DNA of 64,000 bases from Thalassobellus citreus (GTDB taxonomy: Bacteria; Bacteroidota; Bacteroidia; Flavobacteriales; Flavobacteriaceae), in NCBI RefSeq assembly GCF_044385915.1, contig NZ_JBISCC010000127.1, positions 124,001 to 188,000 on the forward strand, written 5' to 3'. The notes under the pieces were generated by a model that ran no database searches, was not told the DNA's origin, and was given only the letters and a program-made list of their open reading frames with translations. The translations under genes were made by a program, and so were the position numbers. The stretch's first letter is position 1, and the number at the start of each line of letters is the position of its first letter. Positions 18,676-27,444 of this stretch are shown in pieces.

Positions 18676-20502
18676 ATGAAAAAAATATTTTATTTATATA
18701 CAGTTTTATTAGGAACAATCATTATTGGTTGTAATCCTCTAGAAGATATTTATGATGACGCTAATGCTAATAATCCAGGTGTTGTTGAAGAAGTTGAATT
18801 AACACTTAGTGATGATGACTATGATGAATTAGATTTATCATTTGGCAGTTTTAGTTCAGAAGATGATGCTAAATCAATGTTACCAGATTATTTATCTGAA
18901 TTATATCCATATTTAAGTAATGGGTCGTCTGTAACTGTGGATTTTAGATTATATATTGGTAATGCATTTTGGTTAAGAGATTATAGCTTAAAGCAAGAAG
19001 ATTATGCTTTAAGTGGAAGTGATTTATTAGGTTTTCAATCTGATGCAACACCAGAAGATTATATTGCTGATATTCTTAGTAATAATTATAGTTCTCCTAA
19101 AGAAGGCGATTATGTTGCTGCTTCATATTTTCAATTTACAGGAAGTGCATATACCGTTACTCCAACTGTTTCTCTTGAAGAAAATTTTGATTATGGAGCT
19201 GCAGCAGGAGACTTAACAACTATCTCGGGGGGAAGTTGGACAAATCACTCAGGAGCTTCTAACCAATTAATGTTTGCAACTACAAGTTTATCTATGGCAG
19301 ATTATCCTAGTACTAATTTAGGAGGCGCTTTAGCTATATCTAGTTCAGGTTCTGAAGATGTTAATACTTCGCTTACATCAATAATATCTACTGGAACAGT
19401 TTACGCGAGTGCTTTAATAAATTTAAGTGAAGTTGGTGATGGAACTTATTTTTTCCATTTAATGGAAGAAGATGGTAGTTTCAGTTATTCTGCAAGAGTT
19501 GGAGCTAAAAGTGATGGGTCTGGAAATATTTTATTTGGTATAGGGGCAAGCTCAAGTTCATTATCATATGGTGCTACTCCTTTTGCCTTAAATACAACTT
19601 ACTTAATAGTTTCAACTTATGATACGGCTACAGGCACATCAAATTTATATGTTTTAACTGCACCAGAAGCTACAGAACCTACAACACCAGAAGCAACAAA
19701 CACAGGTGTTGCTGGTAACACAGCAAATAGAATCGGAATTCGTCAAGGTGGTGGTGGACCAACTGCTCTAATAGATGGTATTCGTGTAGCAAATACATGG
19801 TCGGCAATTATGACCAATGATGTATTAGAAGATGAGATAGTTGGAAATAAAACCTCTAATAAAGTAATTTATACTTTTACAGAGGACGTATGGGAAATAG
19901 CTACTGATGGGGTTTACTTAGTAAATGATGAAGATTTTGCCTCTATGGGTATTGAAACTTTTGGAAGTTCAACGCAACCAGATAATTATTTACCAACATT
20001 TTTAAATATTAAATTTCCATATGCATTAGAAGGTGAAGCATTAAATGTAATTTATGGTTATGTATCTAGCTCAAGTGGAGCACAGACAAGAGGTAATTTA
20101 TACACAAAAATAGAAGGAGAATGGGTTGCTTATGAATCAACAATTGACTCAAAACTTCAGTTTGGTTTAGAATCAGGGGTTTGGGTACCAGATAATACTA
20201 TTAGGTATACTTTTACATCAGATGATTATACTTTGGTTGGAGAAACTTTACTAAACGTATCTGGTTTTGAAAATGCTGCTGGAAATTTATCAAATTTTGG
20301 AAACTTTAATAGAACAGGAGGTAATTCTGGCTGGACAGATGATCAGATGATTACTGGTATTGGAGTTGTACTAGATAGTTTAGACCCTAGTGCTGCTGAA
20401 GGCCAAAAATATATCGTTTCTGTAGATATTTATAACGGAAGTAGTGGGGTTGAGAATTTCAGTCTTATTAAAACTGGTGGTGAGTGGGTTGTTAATGAAT
20501 AA
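18676..20502 (+). CDS. Surface lipoprotein paired with TonB receptor, unknown ligand
   Basis: 608 residues with lipobox TIIIGC (Cys19) followed by an acidic stretch, as in lipoproteins placed on the cell surface. Around 170-370 there is a jelly-roll-like domain (EENFDYGAAAGDLTTISGG, LIDGIRVANTW) similar to choice-of-anchor or laminin-G-like modules. Regions about 60-150 and 400-608 are Tyr/Asp/Ser-rich and beta-strand-rich; phrases like LLGFQSD and LLNVSGFENAAGN suggest two related subdomains. It starts 10 bases after the receptor stop, as expected for a receptor/lipoprotein pair. I do not recognise a named family for the whole protein. Confidence 0.75.
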   Translation: MKKIFYLYTVLLGTIIIGCNPLEDIYDDANANNPGVVEEVELTLSDDDYDELDLSFGSFSSEDDAKSMLPDYLSELYPYLSNGSSVTVDFRLYIGNAFWLRDYSLKQEDYALSGSDLLGFQSDATPEDYIADILSNNYSSPKEGDYVAASYFQFTGSAYTVTPTVSLEENFDYGAAAGDLTTISGGSWTNHSGASNQLMFATTSLSMADYPSTNLGGALAISSSGSEDVNTSLTSIISTGTVYASALINLSEVGDGTYFFHLMEEDGSFSYSARVGAKSDGSGNILFGIGASSSSLSYGATPFALNTTYLIVSTYDTATGTSNLYVLTAPEATEPTTPEATNTGVAGNTANRIGIRQGGGGPTALIDGIRVANTWSAIMTNDVLEDEIVGNKTSNKVIYTFTEDVWEIATDGVYLVNDEDFASMGIETFGSSTQPDNYLPTFLNIKFPYALEGEALNVIYGYVSSSSGAQTRGNLYTKIEGEWVAYESTIDSKLQFGLESGVWVPDNTIRYTFTSDDYTLVGETLLNVSGFENAAGNLSNFGNFNRTGGNSGWTDDQMITGIGVVLDSLDPSAAEGQKYIVSVDIYNGSSGVENFSLIKTGGEWVVNE

Positions 20503-20525
20503 TTTACAATTCTATTAAACAATAG

Positions 20526-20556
20526 AAAAGACCGTCTTTAAGACGGTCTTTTTATT
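20526..20556 (+). terminator. Terminator after the first receptor/lipoprotein pair
   Basis: GACCGTC (20530-20536) pairs with GACGGTC (20542-20548) around a short loop, extended by A and T tracts on both sides and followed by a T run. Confidence 0.9.
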
Positions 20557-20754
20557 TATATATATTGTAATTATTTATTTTAAACTAAATAATAATTCAG
20601 TTCTAGGTTAAACTAATTTTTAGTAAGTAGACTAAATTTATAAATCTTAAAAAAATATAATACCTATTTGATTATGTTGTACCATATTCTTAGTAGTAGT
20701 TGAATACTTTTTGAATGTTAAGCTTTAATTTACTTTTATTCTGTTTAATTAATT
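20557..20754. other. AT-rich gap with no recognised feature
   Basis: The intergenic space 20503-20821 exceeds 300 bases. Apart from the two hairpin terminators at its ends, this inner part shows no open frame with coding character, no promoter match with both boxes and no obvious repeat. It separates convergent transcripts. Confidence 0.6.
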
Positions 20755-20787
20755 AAAAAAGCCCATTTGTTACAAATGGGCTTTTTT
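20755..20787 (-). terminator. Terminator after the endonuclease I gene (bidirectional)
   Basis: Perfect arms: AAAAAAGCCCATTTGT at 20755-20770 and its complement at 20772-20787. It lies 35 bases beyond the stop of the minus-strand gene and has A and T runs on both sides. Confidence 0.9.
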
Positions 20788-20821
20788 ATATTTTAGCAGT
20801 ATTAACATACTAGAAATAGTT

Positions 20822-22723
20822 TTATCCTTTTACTAGTTTAAGAGTGGTATTATTACGTTTGTTTTTTGAATTCACTTTAACTATATATAAGCCAGCTGGT
20901 TCATCTTGTATATCCATTTCTACCTTTCCGTTTTCAACGTTGTATGTTTTTTTAGAAATTAACTGTGATTGTATAGAGTATAATTCAATAGTTACTACTT
21001 TTTCGGTTTGGGGAACTGAAAAGATAAAACTACCATTGCTTGGGTTTGGGTATACTTTTACTCTAAGATTTTCAGTATTTAAATTATCAATACCAAGTAA
21101 ACTGCCAGCTATAATTTCAAAACTATCAACAGTCCAACGAGTAGGCTCGTTGTTTGAATAGTATTTAAATGCAAAATAAACAGAACCTGTAATTTCGCTA
21201 ATATCTATATCGGTAAAAGTGTATACTTCTTCGGTTCCAGAACCATCAGAATGTAAAGGAATTGTAACATTTGGTACTGCTGTCCATATAAAATTTTCAG
21301 GAGTATCAGTTTTATCATAATCTGATGAATACACCAATTCTAATGTAGATGTCCCGTAAGCGGCATCAGTATAAAAACTCAATTTTTCTCCAGAACTTGT
21401 ATCAAAATCAATTGGACTAGATGTGATTAGCCAGTCTTTACTTAAAGTTACCTGTTGGTAGCCATTAATACCAATAGAACCTGAATTATTCTCTCCATAT
21501 TGTGGGCTACACGCCCAATCTTTAGTACTGCTTTCGCTATATGTAATGAAATTTAAATCACCGCAGTTTTCAAAATTTTCTGAAAATAAAACTATTGGCC
21601 CTTGTAAGGTTGTAGTATTCAAAATCTCACTGGCAGCAGACAAGTTAGAAGAATTGTCTCTAGCTCTTATAGTAATTTGATATGTCGTGTTTGCGGTTAA
21701 ATTTTCAATTAAAGTAGAAGTTGATGATGTCGACTGTAAATACACGCCATCTAAATAAATTAAATAATCAATGACATTAACATTATCTGTAGAAGGATCC
21801 CAGCTAATTTCAATTTCATCATCTTTAATAGTTGTTGCTATTAAGTTTTGAGGAATACTTGGAGCTTCTGTATCTGAATTATCATTTAAATCCCAACGAT
21901 CTTCAGCTATTAAACCTCCCCAAATAAGTGTAGCTAAATAAGGATTATCAATAAAAGGATTTCTATTACCTTGAATTCCTTCTGCAACAGGGTTATGTTG
22001 GTCTTCAAAACCTGAGACAGGGTCTTCAGCATTCCATTTTAAAAATAAATCTATCATATTTATGTCTGCAGATAGTATATTTCCATAACCTATGTCTTTT
22101 GGTAAACATTGTGTTTCAGAAGTCTTAGATCCATCACCATTGTACCGTAAATACATGTACATAATAGCACGTGCAACATCTCCTTTCCATTCATCACCAG
22201 GATACCAACCTCCATTGCCTGCTATAATTTTAGAATCCCCATTTCCATCTGCAAACTTACGATTACTACGTAGAGAGTTCCATTCTGAATCAGCTGGTCT
22301 TAAATTGTGTACATCTGTTCCTGGACCTGGATCATCAGTTACTAAAACAGGGTTTGCTAGAGACTTGGCGAAAATATGTTCTCTATTCCATTTACCTGGA
22401 ACACCTCCTCCAGTGTCAGTCTCAGATTTTAATCTTGTTCTATCAGTTTTATAATCACCATCTGTATCATCAAAACCATAAATCAATAATACATTAGAAG
22501 GATTATTTGGGTCTTCTTCCGCTTGCTTTAAAACATCCCAAGTATCAGTGGCTGAAGATGTGTAAGGAATTGATATATGAGTCGATTTTACTCTAGTTGA
22601 TAATTCTATGAATAAATCTTCACCTGTATTTGTCAAATCGAGACCATTATAATAAGATTGAATTTGACCAAAAGAAGATATAGTACATAAAAAAGTGAAT
22701 GTATAAATAAATAGGTTTTTCAT
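20822..22723 (-). CDS. T9SS-exported endonuclease I family nuclease with FN3 domain
   Basis: Secreted DNA/RNA-degrading enzyme of 633 residues. Signal peptide 1-19 (TISSFGQ). The endonuclease I domain (about 20-275) has KWNREHIFAKS, TDVHNLRPADSEWNSLRSNR and GDVARAIMYMYLRY, the His/Asn metal-site pattern of the family. A fibronectin type III domain follows (about 285-370, APSIPQNL ... TTYQITIRARDN), then a choice-of-anchor-J-like jelly roll (about 375-540), and finally a T9SS type A sorting domain (KVYPNPSNGSF ... GLYIVKV). It should be released or attached outside the cell. It has its own promoter and terminator and converges on the receptor/lipoprotein pair. Confidence 0.93.
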   Translation of the reverse strand: MKNLFIYTFTFLCTISSFGQIQSYYNGLDLTNTGEDLFIELSTRVKSTHISIPYTSSATDTWDVLKQAEEDPNNPSNVLLIYGFDDTDGDYKTDRTRLKSETDTGGGVPGKWNREHIFAKSLANPVLVTDDPGPGTDVHNLRPADSEWNSLRSNRKFADGNGDSKIIAGNGGWYPGDEWKGDVARAIMYMYLRYNGDGSKTSETQCLPKDIGYGNILSADINMIDLFLKWNAEDPVSGFEDQHNPVAEGIQGNRNPFIDNPYLATLIWGGLIAEDRWDLNDNSDTEAPSIPQNLIATTIKDDEIEISWDPSTDNVNVIDYLIYLDGVYLQSTSSTSTLIENLTANTTYQITIRARDNSSNLSAASEILNTTTLQGPIVLFSENFENCGDLNFITYSESSTKDWACSPQYGENNSGSIGINGYQQVTLSKDWLITSSPIDFDTSSGEKLSFYTDAAYGTSTLELVYSSDYDKTDTPENFIWTAVPNVTIPLHSDGSGTEEVYTFTDIDISEITGSVYFAFKYYSNNEPTRWTVDSFEIIAGSLLGIDNLNTENLRVKVYPNPSNGSFIFSVPQTEKVVTIELYSIQSQLISKKTYNVENGKVEMDIQDEPAGLYIVKVNSKNKRNNTTLKLVKG

Positions 22724-22761
22724 GAAATGAATCTTTAGTTAATTAGACTTTGTAGTTGTTA

Positions 22762-22790
22762 CAAATTTATTGTTTATATCTTAAAATCAA
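22762..22790 (-). promoter_or_regulatory. Promoter of the endonuclease I gene
   Basis: On the minus strand TTG (22790-22788), an 18-base spacer and TAAATTTG (22769-22762) fit the Bacteroidetes TTG/TAnnTTTG promoter. Transcription would start near 22757, leaving a leader of about 35 bases before the ATG at 22723. Confidence 0.6.
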
Positions 22791-22913
22791 TTGAATATTT
22801 AAATTATTTATGTCTTTTAACGTAATATTAATCTTTGTTTATGTATTGTTTTCTTTGAAATAGTAATAAACTAAAAAAATATATAAGAATAAATTTGCTA
22901 ATAGTTAATCAAT

Positions 22914-22945
22914 TTAAAAACCGCTTCAAACGAAGCGGTTTTTTT
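22914..22945 (+). terminator. Terminator-like hairpin with no upstream gene on its strand
   Basis: CCGCTTC (22921-22927) and GAAGCGG (22932-22938), extended by A5 and T7, form a classic intrinsic terminator. It sits upstream of the gene at 22994 and downstream of the divergent endonuclease gene, so no plus-strand coding gene precedes it. It may end a short unannotated transcript or act in the minus direction. Confidence 0.8.
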
Positions 22946-22959
22946 ATACTTTTAATTAT

Positions 22960-22967
22960 TACATTTG
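22960..22967 (+). promoter_or_regulatory. Candidate -7 element of the 144-residue membrane protein gene
   Basis: TACATTTG matches TAnnTTTG exactly and lies after the hairpin at 22914-22945, giving a leader of about 20 bases to the ATG at 22994. No clear -33 TTG. Confidence 0.45.
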
Positions 22968-22993
22968 TTATTCTAATTAAAAAAAGGTTATTC

Positions 22994-23428
22994 ATGTACG
23001 AAATCATATTATCAATTCATTCATACTGGGCATATTTGGTGCTTTTTATTTTAATTGTAGCTGTTGCAAATGCTTTAATTAAAACTTTAGGAGATAAAGA
23101 ATACGAAGCAAAAGATTTCAGAATATCATTGTTCACTTTAATAGTATCTCATATTCAATTATTAATAGGTTTGATACTATATTTTGTCTCACCTCGATTT
23201 GAATTATGGAGTGAGCTAGGAGGTGGCGTTATGAGTAATTCTATTGCAAGATTATACCTTGTTGAACATCCGTTTGTTAATATTATTGCAGTAGCATTAA
23301 TAACGATTGGATATTCTAAACATAAAAAGAAACTAACGTCTAAAGCAAAATTAAAAACCATAGCTGTTTTTTATACAATTGCTTTAGTATTGTTGTTATC
23401 TAGAATTCCTTGGAGTACTTGGATGTAG
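22994..23428 (+). CDS. Small four-helix membrane protein (cytochrome b-like, unproven)
   Basis: 144-residue integral membrane protein with four hydrophobic segments (about 9-30, 45-66, 92-108, 122-138). Histidines at 9, 53 and 92 lie in or near membrane segments, which may explain why relatives are sometimes annotated as cytochrome b, but no canonical haem motif is evident. I chose the ATG at 22994 because the upstream in-frame extension would include the terminator hairpin and an unlike basic/hydrophobic stretch. It stands alone between the endonuclease gene and a convergent nuclease gene; a related function is not implied. Confidence 0.75.
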   Translation: MYEIILSIHSYWAYLVLFILIVAVANALIKTLGDKEYEAKDFRISLFTLIVSHIQLLIGLILYFVSPRFELWSELGGGVMSNSIARLYLVEHPFVNIIAVALITIGYSKHKKKLTSKAKLKTIAVFYTIALVLLLSRIPWSTWM

Positions 23429-23437
23429 ATAATACTC

Positions 23438-24502
23438 TTAATTAGTTTGAGCACTAGAAGCTTCCTTTATTATATAAGTATAAACAGGAAAATGGTCGCT
23501 AAAACCATTGTCAAATCCACCGTTAGACCAACTTCTGTGAGGATAGCCTTTGTATTTTCCTGTATTAGTTATTAGGTAGTTTTTATTGAAGATACCTGCT
23601 TTATAATACCTAAAAGACGTGTAATCTTTTTTAAGTAGCGGTTGTGTTACCATAATTTGGTCAAATAAGCTCCATGAATCTCTATAAGCAGTTGTTCCTA
23701 TACTATTTTTATAGAATGTTTCAAAAGGATTATAAATGCCTTTTAAAGGCACTTTTCTTCTATCTTTTTTAGCCTTTAAAATAGTTTTGACACTTTTGTT
23801 TGTGGGGTTATCGTTTAAATCGCCCATAATAAAAACTTTGGCATATGGATTTATGGATTGTAATGAATCGACTATGTGTTTACTAACTTTAGCAGCAGCA
23901 ACACGTTTTGCTCTACTTCGTACTTCACCGCCACGACGCGATGGCCAATGGTTAACAATAACATGAATAAGCTCGTCATCTAAATTACCACTAACTAATA
24001 ATTGATCGCGTGTATAAATACGTTTTCCTGTTGTGTCATCATAAATTTTAAGTTCATGTTTACTGGTTGTTAAAGGTGTGAATATCTTTTTCTGGTATAA
24101 AAGTGCTACGTCAATACCTCTAGCATCAGGAGAATCATAATGAACAATGCCATAATTTTTTACTAATAATAAAGAATCGTTTACTAAGTCATTTAAAACT
24201 TCTTTATTCTCAATTTCTGAAACTCCAATTATTGCAGGAGCATTCTGTGTTATATCTAAGCCTATTTCAGAAATAACACGTGCCATGTTTTTTATTTTCT
24301 TTTTGTAAATCTCACTTCTATCTGTTTTAAGTTCCATCATTGGGCTGTACTCATCAAATTTATTTGGGTCGTTTATGGTGTCAAATAAGTTTTCTAAATT
24401 ATAGAATGCTATAGTGTGGATTTTGAATCTTTTTTCTTGTGCATTTATGCTAATAATTACACATAAAAAGATAAGGAAAACATATGGTTTAATACAATTC
24501 AT
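23438..24502 (-). CDS. Exported endonuclease/exonuclease/phosphatase family protein
   Basis: 354 residues with a signal peptide (1-21, ISINAQ), so periplasmic or surface-exposed. The DNase I-like fold motifs are visible: FYNLENLFD near residue 35, GVSEIENKEVL (metal-binding Glu), IVNHWPSRRGGE (catalytic His), FIMGDLNDNPTN (catalytic Asp/Asn), and the terminal SDHFPVY. Substrate could be nucleic acid, a nucleotide or another phosphodiester. It is divergent from the second TonB receptor gene (122-base gap) and is a paralogue of the protein at 29424-30392. Confidence 0.88.
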   Translation of the reverse strand: MNCIKPYVFLIFLCVIISINAQEKRFKIHTIAFYNLENLFDTINDPNKFDEYSPMMELKTDRSEIYKKKIKNMARVISEIGLDITQNAPAIIGVSEIENKEVLNDLVNDSLLLVKNYGIVHYDSPDARGIDVALLYQKKIFTPLTTSKHELKIYDDTTGKRIYTRDQLLVSGNLDDELIHVIVNHWPSRRGGEVRSRAKRVAAAKVSKHIVDSLQSINPYAKVFIMGDLNDNPTNKSVKTILKAKKDRRKVPLKGIYNPFETFYKNSIGTTAYRDSWSLFDQIMVTQPLLKKDYTSFRYYKAGIFNKNYLITNTGKYKGYPHRSWSNGGFDNGFSDHFPVYTYIIKEASSAQTN

Positions 24503-24580
24503 ATTAATAAGATATTGCTTTGTTTGTAGTCTCTATAATACAAAATTTATTTCAAAAATATTTATTTAATATAAATTTCT

Positions 24581-24588
24581 TACCTTTG
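24581..24588 (+). promoter_or_regulatory. Candidate -7 element of the second TonB receptor gene
   Basis: TACCTTTG matches TAnnTTTG, leaving a leader of about 30 bases to the ATG at 24625. No TTG at the expected distance. Confidence 0.45.
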
Positions 24589-24624
24589 TAGTTGTTTTTA
24601 AAACAATTTGTGTTTTAATTTAGT

Positions 24625-27432
24625 ATGAATAAATTTTTGTTCTTTTTGTTTTTTTGGCAGTTTACAACTATTGCTAGTTCACAGCAAACCTTAATAAAAG
24701 GGAGCGTTATTGATGGCGATTCTTTTCAGCCTATCTCAAATGTTACAATTACTATTGAAGCTACTAAACAAATACAAGTGACCAATGAATTAGGTGCGTT
24801 TCAGTTTATTGAAAATGTACCTTTGGGAGAACAAGTTCTGAAAATTTCTAAGCTAGGATACCTTACAAAACGATATCCAATTATTGTAAACGAAGGTGAA
24901 ATAGTCAATATTACTGATATGACTTTAGATCTTGACACGTCTTCTCAAGATGTGTTTACTATTACGTTATCTGATGATGAATTAGATGGAGACGAAAGTG
25001 GTTACGGTAATATTTCTGGTTTGCTTTCATCATCTTTAGATGTTTTTCAGCGTACTGCTGCCTTCGAGTTTAGCTCCTCTTTTTTCAGGGTTCGAGGTTT
25101 AGATTCAGATAATAGTTCCGTTTTAATTAATGGAATTGAAATGAACAAAATTTATAATGGTCGACCACAGTGGAGTAATTGGGGCGGTATGAATGATGTT
25201 TTGCGAAATCAAGAACTAACCACGGGGTTAACGCCATCAAACTATAATTTTGGAGGGCTTTTAGGAACTATTAATATGAATACAAGAGCTTCTCAAATGA
25301 AATCAGGAGGTCGTATTACCTATTCGTCTTCAAACAGAAGTTATTCAAACAGGCTTATGGCAACTTATGCCTCGGGTCTTTTAAAAAGTGGTTGGGCGTA
25401 CACGCTGTCTTTAGGTCGACGTTGGGGAAACGAAGGTTATCAAGACGCAACAATTTATGATTCTAATTCTTTTTTCGCTTCCGCGGAAAAGAAATTCAAT
25501 GATAAACACAGTTTAAGTTTTACGGGAATTTATGCACCTAACAAACGCGGGAAATCATCAGCCAATACACAAGAAGTTTACGATTTAAAAGGCATAAAGT
25601 ATAATGAATATTGGGGCTATCAAGATGGTGAAATACGAAATTCACGTATTAAAGAAGTCATCGAGCCTATTGTGATGCTAAATCATTATTGGAACATCAA
25701 CACAAAATCCTCATTAAATACAAACATCGGTTATCAATTCGGGAAATTTGGAAATAGTCGATTGGCTTATGGTGGCGCAAATTTAGTAACCACAAACGAT
25801 GGGCATGATACTTTTGAAAGTGGTGGTACAAATCCAAGCCCAAGTTATTACCAAAAACTACCAAGTTATTTTGAACGCAATTTTCCAAACGATTTAGGTT
25901 TTGCATACCAAGCACAACAAGAATTTTTAAATAACGGACAACTTAATTGGGAACAATTATATGAAGCCAATGTAATTAATACATCCTTAGGAAGAAATGC
26001 CACATACATGTTGTATGAAGATAGAGTAGATGATAAACAACTATCAATAAATACGGTTTATAAAAATGATATTAATGAGCATCTTTTATTCAATGCTGCG
26101 TTGAATTATAAAACTTTAAAATCTGAAAATTATGCAGAGGTTTTAGATTTACTAGGAGGTACAGGCTTTTTAAATGTCGATAGTTTCGATGGTATTCAGT
26201 ACGATTTACAAAACTCCAATGCTATTGCGCAAGTAGGCGATACCTATGGTTACAATTACAATATGTTTGCTAGTGTTTTTTCGGGCTATGTACAAGCACA
26301 ATTTAAATATAATAAAGTTGATTTTTATGCTTCGGCTAATGTTGCAAATACACAATATCAAAGAGAAGGTTTGTTTCAAAATGAATCGTTTGCAAATAAT
26401 TCTTTAGGTAAAGGCGAAAGTTTATCTTTTTTGGGAATGGGTTTGAAAGCAGGAGCAACCTATAAAATATCAGGAAAGCATATTATAGATATAAATGCAG
26501 GATATATTACCAAAGGACCTTCCATTAGAAATAGTTATTCAAATTCTAGATCGAATCACAACATCGTGCCCAATATTACTGAAGAGAAAGTCATGTCTTT
26601 TGATGCGAGTTATATTTATCGGTCTGATATTGTAAAAGCAAAATTAACAGGATTTTATACAACATTGAAAGACGCTAACGAAATTTCATTTTTCTTTGCC
26701 GATGGTATTGGAAATGTTATTGCAGAGTCGGGAACACAGCAATCTGGAAATGATGACACTGAATTTATTCAAGAAATTTTACAGGGCATTGATAAAAACC
26801 ATTTAGGTACCGAATTAGGTGTTGAAGCACAAGTTACAACTACAATTAAATTAAAAGGTGCGGTGGCCTACGGACAATATACCTATGCTAATAACCCCGA
26901 TTTATATCTGTCTTCAGATAGATTTGAGAATGTGTATTTGGGGAAGTCATATTTAAAAGATTATAAGTTGGCGGTTGGTCCACATCAAGCCTATTCTGTT
27001 GGATTCGAGTATCGCGATCCTGATTATTGGTGGTTTGGAGCTACAGCTAATTTTTTTGATAAAACATATATAGATATTAGTCCGTTAACCCGAACCTATA
27101 ATTTTTATACCGATGTTGATGGACAACCGTTTATAGATTATGATGAAACTATTGCTAAAGACCTTTTAAAACAAGAAGCCTTTGATAATTATATGTCTGT
27201 AAACTTAACAGGAGGAAAATCATGGCTTGTTGGTGATTATTATATTGGGCTTTTCGCAAGTGTGAATAATTTGTTAGATGAAGTGTATAAAACAGGTGGT
27301 TTCGAACAAGGCAGGAATGCTAACTACAGACAATTAAGAGACGATAAAGCGCTTGATAAACCTGTATTCGGATCTAAATATTGGTACGGTCGTGGGGCAA
27401 CCTATTTCCTTAATTTGAATGTAAGATTTTAA
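24625..27432 (+). CDS. TonB-dependent receptor (second)
   Basis: 935-residue outer-membrane transporter. Signal peptide 1-19 (TIASSQ); carboxypeptidase-regulatory-like domain about 22-105 (GSVIDGDSFQPISNVTI); plug about 115-225 with FRVRGLDSDNSSVLINGIEMN (read as FRVRGLDSDN and LINGIEMN) and LTTGLTPSNYNFGG; barrel to the C-terminal YFLNLNVRF. It is followed after 12 bases by a DUF5689 lipoprotein, and divergent from an exported EEP-family nuclease. This grouping suggests uptake of products made by that nuclease. It resembles the receptor at 16116 in layout but not closely in sequence. Confidence 0.9.
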   Translation: MNKFLFFLFFWQFTTIASSQQTLIKGSVIDGDSFQPISNVTITIEATKQIQVTNELGAFQFIENVPLGEQVLKISKLGYLTKRYPIIVNEGEIVNITDMTLDLDTSSQDVFTITLSDDELDGDESGYGNISGLLSSSLDVFQRTAAFEFSSSFFRVRGLDSDNSSVLINGIEMNKIYNGRPQWSNWGGMNDVLRNQELTTGLTPSNYNFGGLLGTINMNTRASQMKSGGRITYSSSNRSYSNRLMATYASGLLKSGWAYTLSLGRRWGNEGYQDATIYDSNSFFASAEKKFNDKHSLSFTGIYAPNKRGKSSANTQEVYDLKGIKYNEYWGYQDGEIRNSRIKEVIEPIVMLNHYWNINTKSSLNTNIGYQFGKFGNSRLAYGGANLVTTNDGHDTFESGGTNPSPSYYQKLPSYFERNFPNDLGFAYQAQQEFLNNGQLNWEQLYEANVINTSLGRNATYMLYEDRVDDKQLSINTVYKNDINEHLLFNAALNYKTLKSENYAEVLDLLGGTGFLNVDSFDGIQYDLQNSNAIAQVGDTYGYNYNMFASVFSGYVQAQFKYNKVDFYASANVANTQYQREGLFQNESFANNSLGKGESLSFLGMGLKAGATYKISGKHIIDINAGYITKGPSIRNSYSNSRSNHNIVPNITEEKVMSFDASYIYRSDIVKAKLTGFYTTLKDANEISFFFADGIGNVIAESGTQQSGNDDTEFIQEILQGIDKNHLGTELGVEAQVTTTIKLKGAVAYGQYTYANNPDLYLSSDRFENVYLGKSYLKDYKLAVGPHQAYSVGFEYRDPDYWWFGATANFFDKTYIDISPLTRTYNFYTDVDGQPFIDYDETIAKDLLKQEAFDNYMSVNLTGGKSWLVGDYYIGLFASVNNLLDEVYKTGGFEQGRNANYRQLRDDKALDKPVFGSKYWYGRGATYFLNLNVRF

Positions 27433-27444
27433 AAAGATAAGAGC

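Noticed and set aside
16116..20502. Polysaccharide utilisation locus (SusC/SusD pair)
   Set aside because: The lipoprotein partner is not SusD-like and no glycoside hydrolase, sulfatase or polysaccharide lyase gene lies near the receptors.
22895..22993. Longer N-terminus for the four-helix membrane protein
   Set aside because: The extension would be translated from the terminator hairpin (22914-22945) and the -7 element at 22960, and does not resemble the rest of the protein.
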